From: Pseudarthrobacter phenanthrenivorans
Lineage (GTDB): Bacteria; Actinomycetota; Actinomycetes; Actinomycetales; Micrococcaceae
Direction of reading: 5' to 3'
Assembly: GCF_000813845.1 (NCBI RefSeq)
Contig: NZ_JWTB01000007.1
Location: 62,001-126,000 of the forward strand
Length of the DNA: 64,000 bases
The stretch's first letter is position 1; the number at the start of each line of letters is the position of its first letter. This document shows, piece by piece, positions 35,993 to 44,979 of the stretch. The position numbers and the translations under genes are program-made. A model generated the notes under the pieces. The model did no database searches. It worked only from the letters and a program-made list of their open reading frames with translations, and had not been told where the DNA came from.

Positions 35993-36056
35993 TCATCGAG
36001 TGCTCCGTAATTGTCGTTATGAGGCCTGAAAACGACAATTACGCAGCAATCGATGA
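35993..36056. repeat. Long imperfect hairpin between convergent genes
   Basis: Two 26-base arms form 24 pairs. The innermost 13 are perfect (CGTAATTGTCGTT with AACGACAATTACG), then one mismatch, TGCT/AGCA, one mismatch, and TCATCGA/TCGATGA. The loop has 12 bases. It is AT-rich against the genome background and sits between the disA stop and the stop of the convergent gene. It may be a bidirectional terminator or a palindromic element. Confidence 0.75.
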
Positions 36057-36065
36057 AGCAGCAGC

Positions 36066-36785
36066 TCAATTCAGCTGGAAGACGGCCTTGGGGCTGGCGC
36101 GCGAACCCAGCTTCGCGGTGAAGATGTAGTAGGCCCCGCCGCCGCCCGGAGCGGCGGCCACGGCCTTGCAGCCGTCGGCGCTGCGGTTCCGGCTCCACGG
36201 AAAGTTGGCGGTTTCGCTGGCGCCGGGTGCGATCACCTTGACCAGGTCCTCGCTGGACGCCTGGCAGTCCTTGGACGAGAAGATGCGGTCTGATCCGCTG
36301 GTCACCAGGAATTCCATCTGCGAGGTGCCGATGTTGACCTCGCAGGGGACGGTGCCGCCGTTGGTCACCTTCAGGGTAAGCAGCGGGTTCTCCCCGGGTC
36401 CGTAGGCCGGCTTGTCCGTGGACGCCGTCACGGTGACCAGGTTCTGGTTGCAGGTGGGGGTGGCGGAGGCAGTGGGCGACGGCGTGGCGGACGGGGTTGC
36501 CGGCGCGGACGCAGAGGGGGTCGCGTCAGCAGACGGGGAAGCCTGGGAGGTGGCAGGAGCTGGGGACGACGGATTCGGGGACGACGGATCGGTGGAGGAT
36601 GCCTGCTGCGAACCGCCTTTGAAGGCCCCGGCCAACGCGAAGCCGCTGACCACCAGCGCGATCACCAGAAGCAGCGCCCCACCGGCCACCAGCCGCCGGC
36701 GGCGGTACACGGCGGGGCTGGGCTTCCGGACGCTGCTGGAACCCGATGCCGTGCCGCGTGCTGGTGAATTGCCTTGCCTGCCCAT
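36066..36785 (-). CDS. Membrane-anchored hypothetical protein with extracellular domain
   Basis: The 239-residue product has a short cytoplasmic N terminus, one membrane segment (~residues 30-52), a Ser/Pro/Ala/Thr-rich stalk (~residues 55-110) and a folded extracellular C-terminal domain of ~125 residues. That domain has four Cys and an immunoglobulin-like LLTLKVTNGGTVPCEVNIG pattern. It resembles uncharacterised actinobacterial surface proteins. A TAGCCT -10 box lies six bases before the ATG, with AGGAGG occupying the gap, so it could be read either leaderless or from a longer mRNA. Confidence 0.7.
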   Translation of the reverse strand: MGRQGNSPARGTASGSSSVRKPSPAVYRRRRLVAGGALLLVIALVVSGFALAGAFKGGSQQASSTDPSSPNPSSPAPATSQASPSADATPSASAPATPSATPSPTASATPTCNQNLVTVTASTDKPAYGPGENPLLTLKVTNGGTVPCEVNIGTSQMEFLVTSGSDRIFSSKDCQASSEDLVKVIAPGASETANFPWSRNRSADGCKAVAAAPGGGGAYYIFTAKLGSRASPKAVFQLN

Positions 36786-36936
36786 CCTCCTAGGCTAGGG
36801 AACACTGCCTGTTCTGCCTTGCCACCACGCCGCCGCACCCCCGTCACTCTGGTCACAGCCGGTTTGCGGGCCGCCGGAAGGCATCCATTACAGTGTTGGC
36901 ATCGACACTCAAACCTCCCCCACCCTGGACCTTCCC

Positions 36937-37878
36937 GTGGGCTCTGCCACCCTGGACCTGCTCCACCAGCGGATCACCTCCTGGTTCGCCGGCATTGCCC
37001 GTGACCTGCCGTGGCGCGAGCCTGACTGCTCCGCCTGGGGCGTGCTGGTCAGCGAGATCATGCTGCAGCAGACCCCGGTGGTGCGGGTGCTCCCCGTCTG
37101 GCACGAATGGCTCAAGCGCTGGCCCTCCCCCGCCGCCCTGGCAGGGGAACCGGCAGGCGAAGCGGTCCGTTCGTGGGGCAGGCTGGGCTACCCGCGCCGG
37201 GCCCTAAGGCTGCACGCCGCGGCAACGGCAATCGTGCAGGACCACGGCGGGAAGGTCCCGGACACCTACCCTGAACTCCTGGCCCTGCCGGGTGTCGGCA
37301 GCTACACGGCCGCCGCGGTGGCTGCGTTCGCGTACGGCCGCCGTGAGACGGTGGTGGATACCAATATCCGCAGGGTCCACGCCCGGCTTGTGTCCGGCGT
37401 CGCGCTTCCCGCCCCGGCGCTGACGGCGGCGGAGATGCGCCTTGCCGCCGCCCTGCTGCCCGACGACGACGGCACGTCCGTACGCTGGAACGCTGCGGTC
37501 ATGGAGCTGGGGGCGCTGGTGTGCACGGCCCGGGCGCCCAAGTGCGCTGCCTGCCCGGTGAAGGACTCCTGTGCCTGGCTCGCGGCGGGTGAGCCCCCGC
37601 CGTCGTACGTCCCCAAGGGTCAGGCGTGGCACGGCACCGACCGCCAGGTCCGGGGCGCCGTGCTGGCTGTGCTGCGGTTGGCGGACGCACCCGTACCGCC
37701 GGACATGTTCCTGCGCGAACCCGCCGATCTCGGCTATGCACCGGAGGGAATCGGCGTTCCGCTTGCCGCGCTGCACCGGCTCAATTCCGCACCCGAGCAG
37801 CTGGAGCGGGCGCTGGCAGGACTGCTGGCGGACGGGCTCGCGGAAATGCACGACGGCGGTTACCGGCTCCCGGCCTGA
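36937..37878 (+). CDS. mutY: A/G-specific adenine glycosylase MutY
   Basis: The 313-residue base-excision enzyme removes A paired with 8-oxoG. It has EIMLQQTPVVRV with the catalytic-Glu region, the helix-hairpin-helix LPGVGSYTAAAV with VVDTNIRRV (catalytic Asp), and the iron-sulfur cluster Cys set C-x6-C-x2-C-x5-C (CTARAPKCAACPVKDSC). The C-terminal 8-oxoG-sensing part is short. The start is unclear: GTG at 36937 lacks a ribosome-binding site. A TACAGT -10 box ends six bases before an in-frame ATC at 36901, which would add 12 residues. Confidence 0.93.
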   Translation: MGSATLDLLHQRITSWFAGIARDLPWREPDCSAWGVLVSEIMLQQTPVVRVLPVWHEWLKRWPSPAALAGEPAGEAVRSWGRLGYPRRALRLHAAATAIVQDHGGKVPDTYPELLALPGVGSYTAAAVAAFAYGRRETVVDTNIRRVHARLVSGVALPAPALTAAEMRLAAALLPDDDGTSVRWNAAVMELGALVCTARAPKCAACPVKDSCAWLAAGEPPPSYVPKGQAWHGTDRQVRGAVLAVLRLADAPVPPDMFLREPADLGYAPEGIGVPLAALHRLNSAPEQLERALAGLLADGLAEMHDGGYRLPA

Positions 37879-37935
37879 TCCGGCGGCGGTGCGGCCGGAT
37901 GGCATACTTTCTGGTGACTGGAACCGGGGGAAGCC

Positions 37936-38367
37936 ATGAGAACCATCCTGTACATCGTGTGGGCGCTGTTCGTTGCCGCCGCCATCTTTTCGCTGCTCTA
38001 CGCTGCCCGCAGGACCAGGCGGCAGGAGCGGTTGATCTCAGGCTGGCCCAAGGCCCAGGCCACGGTCACCGGCAGTGCCACCGGGTGGACCAGCGGCGTG
38101 GGCGGCGCCAACCGCAACCTCCGCTACTACCCCACCTACCAGTTCGTGGACCCGCAAGGGACCCTGTTCATGGGAAAGTCCGAGGTCTCCGCGGTTGAAC
38201 AGCCCATGCCCGGGTCCCTGATCGAGGTGGCGTACAACCCCGCAAATCCCAACGAATCGCTCCAGGTTTCAAAGGAGCCGCGCACCGCCATGGGCTGCCT
38301 CATCGCCTTCTTCGCGGTTTTCGCCATCGCGCTGTTCTGGTTCATCGGCATCTTCCCGCTGGGTTAG
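37936..38367 (+). CDS. DUF3592-domain membrane protein
   Basis: The 143-residue product has membrane segments at both ends (YIVWALFVAAAIFSLLYAA and CLIAFFAVFAIALFWFIGIFPLG). Between them is a beta-rich extracytoplasmic region with the DUF3592 pattern (GWPKAQATVTGS ... YYPTYQFVDPQGTLFMGKSEV ... VAYNPANPNES). Function is unknown; it may be involved in envelope processes. Confidence 0.75.
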   Translation: MRTILYIVWALFVAAAIFSLLYAARRTRRQERLISGWPKAQATVTGSATGWTSGVGGANRNLRYYPTYQFVDPQGTLFMGKSEVSAVEQPMPGSLIEVAYNPANPNESLQVSKEPRTAMGCLIAFFAVFAIALFWFIGIFPLG

Positions 38368-38443
38368 GCACCGGCATAACGATGCTGCCGCCAATTGGGG
38401 CCGGCCACGGCTGATGCGCCAGGTGCGGACGTAGCCTGAAGGC

Positions 38444-38938
38444 ATGCGCAAGCCTATCCTGCTCATGGCATTGGTGACCGCGGCGTCGCTCACCTCCGCG
38501 TGCGAGCCGGCCGGCAGCGCGTGTCCGGCGATTGCCCAGGCCACCGCCGTGGCCGTAACGGTCTCCGCCGGCTACTCACCCCGGGTGGCGGCGCTGCACC
38601 TGCGCGCCTGCCAGGACGGCACCTGCACGGAGGGCGGCATCGAATTGCGCCCGGGCAGCTCCTCGATTGACCAGGGATGCAGCCCCGAGGGCGCCTGTTC
38701 GGCCACTGCCTCGCCCGATGGCACCAAGGTGGGGAGCCTCATGCTGGCCACCCTGACGGAATCACCCATGGCGGTGACCGCCTCGGGCACGGCGGCGGAT
38801 GGGACCGCGCTTCCGGTCCGTACGCTGGAGTTCCAGCCGACGGCGCAGTATCCGTTCGGTGAGCAGTGCGGCAAGTTCCTGTCCGCGGCCGTCGTGCTGG
38901 ACGAGGCCGGGCTGCACCAACAGCCTGCGTCCCGGTAA
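38444..38938 (+). CDS. Hypothetical lipoprotein
   Basis: The 164-residue product has a short signal sequence and lipobox-like SLTSAC near residue 20, so it is probably lipid-anchored outside. The mature part has six further Cys, likely disulfides, in a beta-rich domain. No family is recognised. A TAGCCT -10 box ends six bases before the ATG (leaderless). Confidence 0.65.
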   Translation: MRKPILLMALVTAASLTSACEPAGSACPAIAQATAVAVTVSAGYSPRVAALHLRACQDGTCTEGGIELRPGSSSIDQGCSPEGACSATASPDGTKVGSLMLATLTESPMAVTASGTAADGTALPVRTLEFQPTAQYPFGEQCGKFLSAAVVLDEAGLHQQPASR

Positions 38939-38953
38939 CGGGCGTAGACCGGA

Positions 38954-39127
38954 CTAGAACAGTGCCGGCTGGGTGAAGGGGCCGCCGTCGGCAGTTCCGG
39001 CCGCCTGGGAGCCGTCGATGGGCTCGGCGCTCCAATCGAAGCCGAGTTCGGCGAGGAGTTCCTCAACGGAGATTTGGCCGTCCAGCACTTCGATTTCCGG
39101 GGTGTTGTCTGCTTGCGGCCGTTCCAT
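38954..39127 (-). CDS. Small acidic hypothetical protein (57 residues)
   Basis: MERPQADNTPEIEVLDGQIS is followed by VEELLAELGFDWSAEP and a Gly/Ala-rich end. It is strongly acidic. A TAAGCT box lies seven bases before the ATG, in line with the leaderless promoters here. It is too short to assign; it may be a small regulatory or adaptor protein. Confidence 0.5.
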   Translation of the reverse strand: MERPQADNTPEIEVLDGQISVEELLAELGFDWSAEPIDGSQAAGTADGGPFTQPALF

Positions 39128-39162
39128 GGCATCGAGCTTATTCGCAGCAGGCGCCCAGGGGC

Positions 39163-39930
39163 TCAGGGCTCGCCGAAACCGGCCTCCACCAGGCCGCCCA
39201 CGTACTCCACCGCCCGTTCCGCGTCCACTCCCCACGCCTCCACGTGCAGCACCGTCCCCTTGCCGGCGCCCAGGGTCATCAGGCCGGTCATGGACGCGCC
39301 GTCCACGCCGTTGATGGTCACCTCGGCGTCAAGCGATGCCAGCCCGCCTGCAACCTTGGCCGCGGGCCTGGCATGCATCCCTGCCTGGTTGACCAGCTCA
39401 AAGTCGCCGGTACAGTCGGGCGGGGCGCTGCTGACGGCCTCCGGCTCCTGCCTGTCCGGCCCGGGCCGGGCTGCCGGCGGGCGCACGCCTTCAGCCGCCT
39501 GGCGGACGGCCTGCACGTCAGCTCCGCCCTGGGCGGCTACCGCGGCGGCCACCAGGCCTTCGACCAACGGGGCGTCGGCGATCAGGACACCGGCCGGATT
39601 CTCCAGGAATTCGAGCGCCGATTCCGCTGTCATCACGGCCGACCCCAGGTCGGTAAGGACCACGGTGCCGTCCGCACCGCCGGCAACCGCGCCGCGTCCG
39701 CCGGCCTGCCCGTCGGAGCCGGCACCCGACTGCTCTTCCTCCTGGTTACCAACTTTGGTCCTGGCCTGCTCCAGCGCGCCGAGGACCTTCTCGAGGCTCG
39801 TGCCGATCCTGCCGTCGTCGGTGCCCCCGGCGGGCAGGATGACGACGTCGGGTGCCATTTGTGCGGCAAGCTCCACGGCGCCGTCGGCAATCTTTGCGCT
39901 GTGGGACACCACCACGATGCTTACCGTCAC
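39163..39930 (-). CDS. dhaM: PTS-dependent dihydroxyacetone kinase, phosphoryl donor DhaM (EIIA-HPr fusion)
   Basis: The 255-residue protein has an N-terminal EIIA(Man)-like domain with the active His in VVVSHSAKIADG (~residue 9). After a ~40-residue Ala/Gly/Pro linker comes an HPr domain with its phospho-His in NQAGMHARPAAK. It relays phosphate from PEP via enzyme I to DhaL-ADP. E. coli DhaM also carries an enzyme I fragment; this one does not. The GTG overlaps the dhaL stop by four bases. Confidence 0.92.
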   Translation of the reverse strand: MTVSIVVVSHSAKIADGAVELAAQMAPDVVILPAGGTDDGRIGTSLEKVLGALEQARTKVGNQEEEQSGAGSDGQAGGRGAVAGGADGTVVLTDLGSAVMTAESALEFLENPAGVLIADAPLVEGLVAAAVAAQGGADVQAVRQAAEGVRPPAARPGPDRQEPEAVSSAPPDCTGDFELVNQAGMHARPAAKVAGGLASLDAEVTINGVDGASMTGLMTLGAGKGTVLHVEAWGVDAERAVEYVGGLVEAGFGEP

Positions 39931-40561
39931 GCAGCAGCCCCAACTGCTGCACGCAGGATCAGCGCGCTGGACACCGCGCCCGGGTCCCGGTGGCCGGCGC
40001 TGCGTTCGCCCAGGTAGCTGGCCCTTCCCTTCCGCGCCACCATCGGATCGGTGGATACCGCCCCCGCCTCGGCGGCCTCGGCAGCCGCCACCAGGACGCC
40101 AAGGACATCGCCGTTGCCGCCGTCGGCAGCGGTACGGGCCGCATCGACCGCCGGCGTCCAGGCGTCCACCATGGTCTTGTCGCCGGGCTCGGCCTTCCCG
40201 CGCGCCACGATCCCGTCCCGGGCAGCCGCCAGCGCCCCGGCCCACGCCGCCGCATCGATCTCGGCGGAATCGCCAAGGGCGGTGGCGGCGCGCAGGAACG
40301 CCGTTCCGTAGAGGGGCCCGGCAGCGCCCCCTACCTTGGACATCAGCGTCATCGCAGTCATCTTCAGCGCGGCGCCGGGTGTCTCCGGCTCCCCCTCGCC
40401 GAGCTTGGCCAGGACAGCCTGGAAGCCGCGGTCCATGTTCTCGCCGTGGTCCGAGTCGCCGATGGCGCGGTCCAGTTCAATCAATTCAACGCGGTGTTCG
40501 GCCATGGCCTGCGCGCACAGCGTCAGCCACTTCACCGCCCAGTGCACATCCAGGGCCACAG

Positions 40562-40565
<4 letters not shown>
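39927..40565 (-). CDS. dhaL: Dihydroxyacetone kinase ADP-binding subunit DhaL
   Basis: The 212-residue subunit has the nucleotide/metal site DRAIGDSDHGENMDRG, KVGGAAGPLYGTAFLRA and GDKTMVDAWTPA. It holds ADP as a cofactor, which DhaM rephosphorylates, and passes phosphate to dihydroxyacetone on DhaK. The GTG overlaps the dhaK stop by four bases; a longer frame intrudes into dhaK. Confidence 0.95.
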
Positions 40566-41563
<998 letters not shown>

Positions 41564-41604
41564 GGCGGTGCTCCTGGCTGCTCCTGAAGGATGTGTTTTT
41601 TGAC

Positions 41605-41634
41605 CCTACTACCGGGATCACTGCCCGCGGTAGG
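41605..41634 (-). promoter_or_regulatory. dhaK promoter region with palindrome
   Basis: CCTAC and GTAGG bound a 30-bp imperfect palindrome (inner CTACCGGG with CCCG-C-GGTAG). On the minus strand it runs directly into a TAGGGT -10-like box, and no -35 is visible, as at promoters needing an activator or blocked by a repressor. The stretch CCGGTAGTAGGG also occurs upstream of the DUF4397 gene. Confidence 0.45.
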
Positions 41635-41689
41635 TTCGTCCAGCCCGGGTTTTGACGGTCAACGCCGCGCCCCTTATCCCGGGCGCAGC

Positions 41690-41719
41690 AAAGGGACAGC
41701 CCCCAATGACTGTCCCTTT
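41690..41719 (-). terminator. Terminator of the GNAT gene
   Basis: A perfect 10-bp stem AAAGGGACAG/CTGTCCCTTT with a 10-base loop lies 92 bases past the GNAT stop. The T run at the stem end is short. Confidence 0.65.
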
Positions 41720-41811
41720 CCTGAGGCCCCCCACATATCGGCCCCAGGTAGTTTATCCATCAATTCGAGTAAAGCCAGGAAGGGTCTTCCCCGGTGGTTC
41801 CGCTGAGACCC

Positions 41812-42321
41812 CTAGAGGGTGCGGATCATCCGGGTGTTGCCGAGGGTGTTGGGCTTAACGCGTGCCAGGTCCAGGAATTCGGCCACGCCTTCATCGTGCG
41901 AGCGGAGAAGTTCCGAGTAGACCTCCGGGTCCACGGCGGACTGGTCTGCCATGACTTCGAAGCCGTGGCGCTTGAAGAAGTCCACCTCGAACGTAAGGCA
42001 GAAGACCCGGCTGACGCCCAGGGCGCGGGCCTGCTCCAGCAGACTTTCCACCAGGACGTGCCCCACGCCCCTGCCGCGCCACTCTCCGGACGCTGCAAGG
42101 GTGCGGATCTCGGCCAGGTCCTCCCACATGACGTGCAGGGCCCCGCAGCCGATCATGTCGCCTTCACTGGATTCGGCGATCAGGAATTCCTGGAGGCTTT
42201 CGTAGTAGGCCACCGTCTCCTTCGCCATCAGGATGCGCTCCTCGGCCAGGGGCGCCACCAGCTTCTTGATGGCAGGGACGTCGCTGGTGCGTGCTGGGCG
42301 GATGTGGAAGGAGTCGGTCAC
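41812..42321 (-). CDS. Amino-acid N-acetyltransferase, ArgA-like GNAT
   Basis: The 169-residue single-domain GNAT has the acetyl-CoA motif GEWRGRGVGHVLV and the run ALHVMWEDLAEIRTLA ... VFCLTFEVDFFKRHGFE. This pattern is seen in stand-alone N-acetylglutamate synthases such as mycobacterial Rv2747. It would catalyse the first arginine-biosynthesis step. The GTG lies six bases after TAGGAT, so the mRNA is probably leaderless. The assignment to arginine synthesis is likely but not certain. Confidence 0.82.
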   Translation of the reverse strand: MTDSFHIRPARTSDVPAIKKLVAPLAEERILMAKETVAYYESLQEFLIAESSEGDMIGCGALHVMWEDLAEIRTLAASGEWRGRGVGHVLVESLLEQARALGVSRVFCLTFEVDFFKRHGFEVMADQSAVDPEVYSELLRSHDEGVAEFLDLARVKPNTLGNTRMIRTL

Positions 42322-42410
42322 AAAGCCATCCTACGAGGCGCGACGGCTGCTATTGGTTGCGGACGGGCTGCTTCGCTAAAGGTGGGCCGCCCACAAGCGT
42401 CGGCGGTCAG

Positions 42411-42462
42411 GCATTTGTGTAGGCGCCGTCAAAGCGAGGAACGAGCAGGCGCCGGCAAATGC
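42411..42462 (+). repeat. Covarying hairpin element, copy A
   Basis: Outer arms GCATTTG/CAAATGC, an asymmetric internal loop (TGTA / GG), inner stem GGCGCC/GGCGCC, and a 20-base loop GTCAAAGCGAGGAACGAGCA. It lies between the GNAT gene and the 3' end of the S9 peptidase gene. Two further copies occur at 44727 and 44828. Confidence 0.85.
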
Positions 42463-42490
42463 AACGGCCGACGGCGCAAAGCCAACCAAC

Positions 42491-44623
42491 CTAGAGGCCC
42501 AGTTCCGCCGGCAGCTCGGTCTCTTGGCCCAGGACGTTCCGTGCCAGGAACCACTCCACCACCTGGTACCAGACCCTGGAGTGCTGGGGCTGGAGCACCC
42601 AGTGGTTTTCATCCGGGAAGTACAGGAACCGGTGCGGCGTTTGTCCGTCCTGGTCCGCGGCGAGCCGGGACTTGGACAGCAGCTCGTACCAGAGCCGCAG
42701 CCCCTCCCCGATGGGCACCCGGTAGTCCTTGTCGCCATGGATCACCAGCATGGGGGTGCCGATCTTCTCCGCGTGCAGGTGCGGGGAGTTCTCGAGCGCC
42801 ATATCCTCGGTCATTTCCTTGAGCCAATACTGGGAGGCGTCCGTGGTGGGCCCGAACTGGTCGAGCGCCCAGAGGCTGGCGTGGGTCACGATGGCCTTGA
42901 ACCGGTCCGTGTTGCCCGCCACCCAGTTGGCCATGTAGCCGCCAAAGGAGCCGCCCATTGCAGCCGTCCGGGTTTCGTCGATGTCCGTCCGTTCCACGGC
43001 GGCGTCGGTGACAGCCATGAGGTCCGTGAACGGCGCCTTCCCCCAGGAGCCCCAGCCGCGCTGGATGTACGACTGTCCGTAGCCGGTGGACAGGGCGGGG
43101 TCCGGCAACAGCACCGCGTAGCCCTGGGCCGTCAGCAGCCAGGGGTTCCAGCGCCAGGTCCAGGCGTTCCAGGATCCCAGCGGGCCGCCGTGGATCCAGA
43201 GGAGAAGCGGCGCGGGCTTCCCGTCCGACGCGTCCCCGGGCAGGGCGAGGTAGGCAGGCACCCGGGATCCGTCCGCGGCGGTGGCGGCGATGCGCTCGAG
43301 CCGGCCGGGGCGGGCGGGGCGTTCGGCGGGGGCGGGCAGCCGGGTGGTTTCCCCGGTGGCCAGGTCGATCCGCACCGCTTCGGCAGGGAATTCGTAGGAG
43401 CTGCGCAAGGCATAGGCGCTGCGTCCGTCGGGAGCAATGACGACGTCGGAGTAGGCTGCGGCGTCCTGCGTCACCCTGGTGACGCCCACTTCAGCGGCAG
43501 CCGCCGGGACGCTGACCCGGAAAACCGGCGACGCGCCGTCGTCGTCCGCCGTGACCAGGAGGGCCGAGCCGTCCGGCAGCCAGGCGGCGGGTTTGGGCCA
43601 GCGGTCCCAGTCGTGGGCCAGGGGCTGCAGGTCCCCGGCGTCGCCGCCGTCACGGCTGGCCCCGCCGGACACGTCCAGCAGGTGCATCCTGATTTCGGGA
43701 GCCTGCAACGGGGTGGAATCACTCTCGCTGACCACAGCCAGCGTCCTGCCATCAGGGCTGACGGGACCCGGGAAGAAACTCACGCCTTCCTGGTCCAGCA
43801 GCACCTTGAGACTGCCGGAGGCAACGTCCACCGCCACCAGGATGGAACGGCTGTCCGCTTTGGCCAGGGGTTTGGTGCAGCTGCTGTAAATGGTCTTCCC
43901 GTCCGGGCTGACCACCGTTTCCGCCTCCCGCAGCCTCGGCCCCACCTCCGGGGTCAGGTTGCGCAGGACCAGGGGCGCCGTGGCGTCCACCGTTGCTGGC
44001 TTGCCGGCTTCCTGGTCTGCGCCTGGTTCCACGGCGAAGATCCGCGGCTGGCCGGGGCCGAGGTCGGCGTCCCAGTAGCGGACCGGATATTCGCTGTGCA
44101 GGATGGCCGAGACCTTCTTGTCCTTGCGGGATTTGCGCCGCGCGGCGTCGTCCTCCTCGTCTGCCGAGCCTGCCAGGACGTCGGCCGTGACGAACGCAGC
44201 ATCGGCGTTCCTGGCCGCCATCACCCTGCTGACGCCGCCTGGCCGGCTGAGGACCACGCGCGCTTCACCGCCGTCTGCCGGCAGCAGCCACAAGGCATTG
44301 ACCGGCTCCTCGTCCGGGCTTTCGGGGTCGGGACGGGCGGAGGTGAAGTACACATCCCCGTTGGCGGCGAAAACCGCCCCGGCCTCGCCCTTGGCGCTGC
44401 GCGTGATGCGGCGTGCGTGCTTCTGCCCGGCCGGGTCCAGTTCCCACAGGGCTGAGGCATACTCGGTGCCCTTGCCGTTCAGGGTGCTGACCGTGGTGAC
44501 CAGCCGTGAGCCGTCGGGGCTCAGCGCCAGGCCGCTTACCCTCGGAATGGAGAGGTAGTGGTCGAGGTCGTGGAAAGGGGTCTGTGGTTGCTCGTCCGGG
44601 ATCGCCGGATTTTGATTAGCCAT
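42491..44623 (-). CDS. S9 family prolyl oligopeptidase-like peptidase
   Basis: The 710-residue protein has an N-terminal beta-propeller-type region (~residues 1-420) with repeated SPDG-type blades. The C-terminal alpha/beta hydrolase domain carries the catalytic Ser in GGSFGGYMANW, Asp in HGDKDYRVP and His in PDENHWVL. It cleaves short peptides, often as an acylaminoacyl-peptidase or dipeptidyl peptidase. No signal peptide is seen, so it is cytoplasmic. Hairpin elements flank the gene on both sides. Confidence 0.92.
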   Translation of the reverse strand: MANQNPAIPDEQPQTPFHDLDHYLSIPRVSGLALSPDGSRLVTTVSTLNGKGTEYASALWELDPAGQKHARRITRSAKGEAGAVFAANGDVYFTSARPDPESPDEEPVNALWLLPADGGEARVVLSRPGGVSRVMAARNADAAFVTADVLAGSADEEDDAARRKSRKDKKVSAILHSEYPVRYWDADLGPGQPRIFAVEPGADQEAGKPATVDATAPLVLRNLTPEVGPRLREAETVVSPDGKTIYSSCTKPLAKADSRSILVAVDVASGSLKVLLDQEGVSFFPGPVSPDGRTLAVVSESDSTPLQAPEIRMHLLDVSGGASRDGGDAGDLQPLAHDWDRWPKPAAWLPDGSALLVTADDDGASPVFRVSVPAAAAEVGVTRVTQDAAAYSDVVIAPDGRSAYALRSSYEFPAEAVRIDLATGETTRLPAPAERPARPGRLERIAATAADGSRVPAYLALPGDASDGKPAPLLLWIHGGPLGSWNAWTWRWNPWLLTAQGYAVLLPDPALSTGYGQSYIQRGWGSWGKAPFTDLMAVTDAAVERTDIDETRTAAMGGSFGGYMANWVAGNTDRFKAIVTHASLWALDQFGPTTDASQYWLKEMTEDMALENSPHLHAEKIGTPMLVIHGDKDYRVPIGEGLRLWYELLSKSRLAADQDGQTPHRFLYFPDENHWVLQPQHSRVWYQVVEWFLARNVLGQETELPAELGL

Positions 44624-44726
44624 GCTCCCGATTCAACACGTTTTTGTGCCACCCGTCACAAACCTTCAGAAGCCGACACGCTAGTTGGTTGGCTGGGGCT
44701 GGGCCGGGGCGCGCCACCACCGGCGC

Positions 44727-44776
44727 CATTTGCCGCTTGCTGCTCGTTCCTCGCTTTGACGCAAGCTACACAAATG
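44727..44776 (-). repeat. Covarying hairpin element, copy B (inverted)
   Basis: Read on the minus strand: CATTTG, TGTA, GCTTGC, the same 20-base loop as copy A, GCAAGC, CC/GG spacer, CAAATG. Relative to copy A the inner stem GGCGCC/GGCGCC has become GCTTGC/GCAAGC with pairing kept, while the loop is identical. It lies upstream of the S9 peptidase gene. Confidence 0.85.
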
Positions 44777-44827
44777 ACCCCGGCGCCTGCGCTTCGCCTA
44801 ACGCCCACCAACGAACGAGGTGGCGGG

Positions 44828-44891
44828 CATCAGGGATTTATGTAGGCGCCGTCAAAGCGACGGAGGAGCAGGCGCCGGGAAATCTCTGATG
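44828..44891 (+). repeat. Covarying hairpin element, copy C
   Basis: Outer arms CATCAGGGATTT/AAATCTCTGATG (11 of 12 paired plus one G-U), internal loop ATGTA/GGG, inner stem GGCGCC/GGCGCC, and loop GTCAAAGCGACGGAGGAGCA (17 of 20 as in A and B). The outer stem differs from copies A and B but remains paired. Confidence 0.82.
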
Positions 44892-44932
44892 GCCGTCACC
44901 GGACTCAACCACGGACGGCGGGTTAACCAGGG

Positions 44933-44968
44933 AAAGCCCCGCCGCTCCTTTTGGAGTGGCGGGGCTTT
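44933..44968 (-). terminator. clpC terminator
   Basis: A 16-bp stem with one G-U pair (AAAGCCCCGCCGCTCC / GGAGTGGCGGGGCTTT) and a four-base loop lies 11 bases past the clpC stop. The minus-strand transcript ends in TTT. Confidence 0.85.
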
Positions 44969-44979
44969 CGCTGTGGTGC

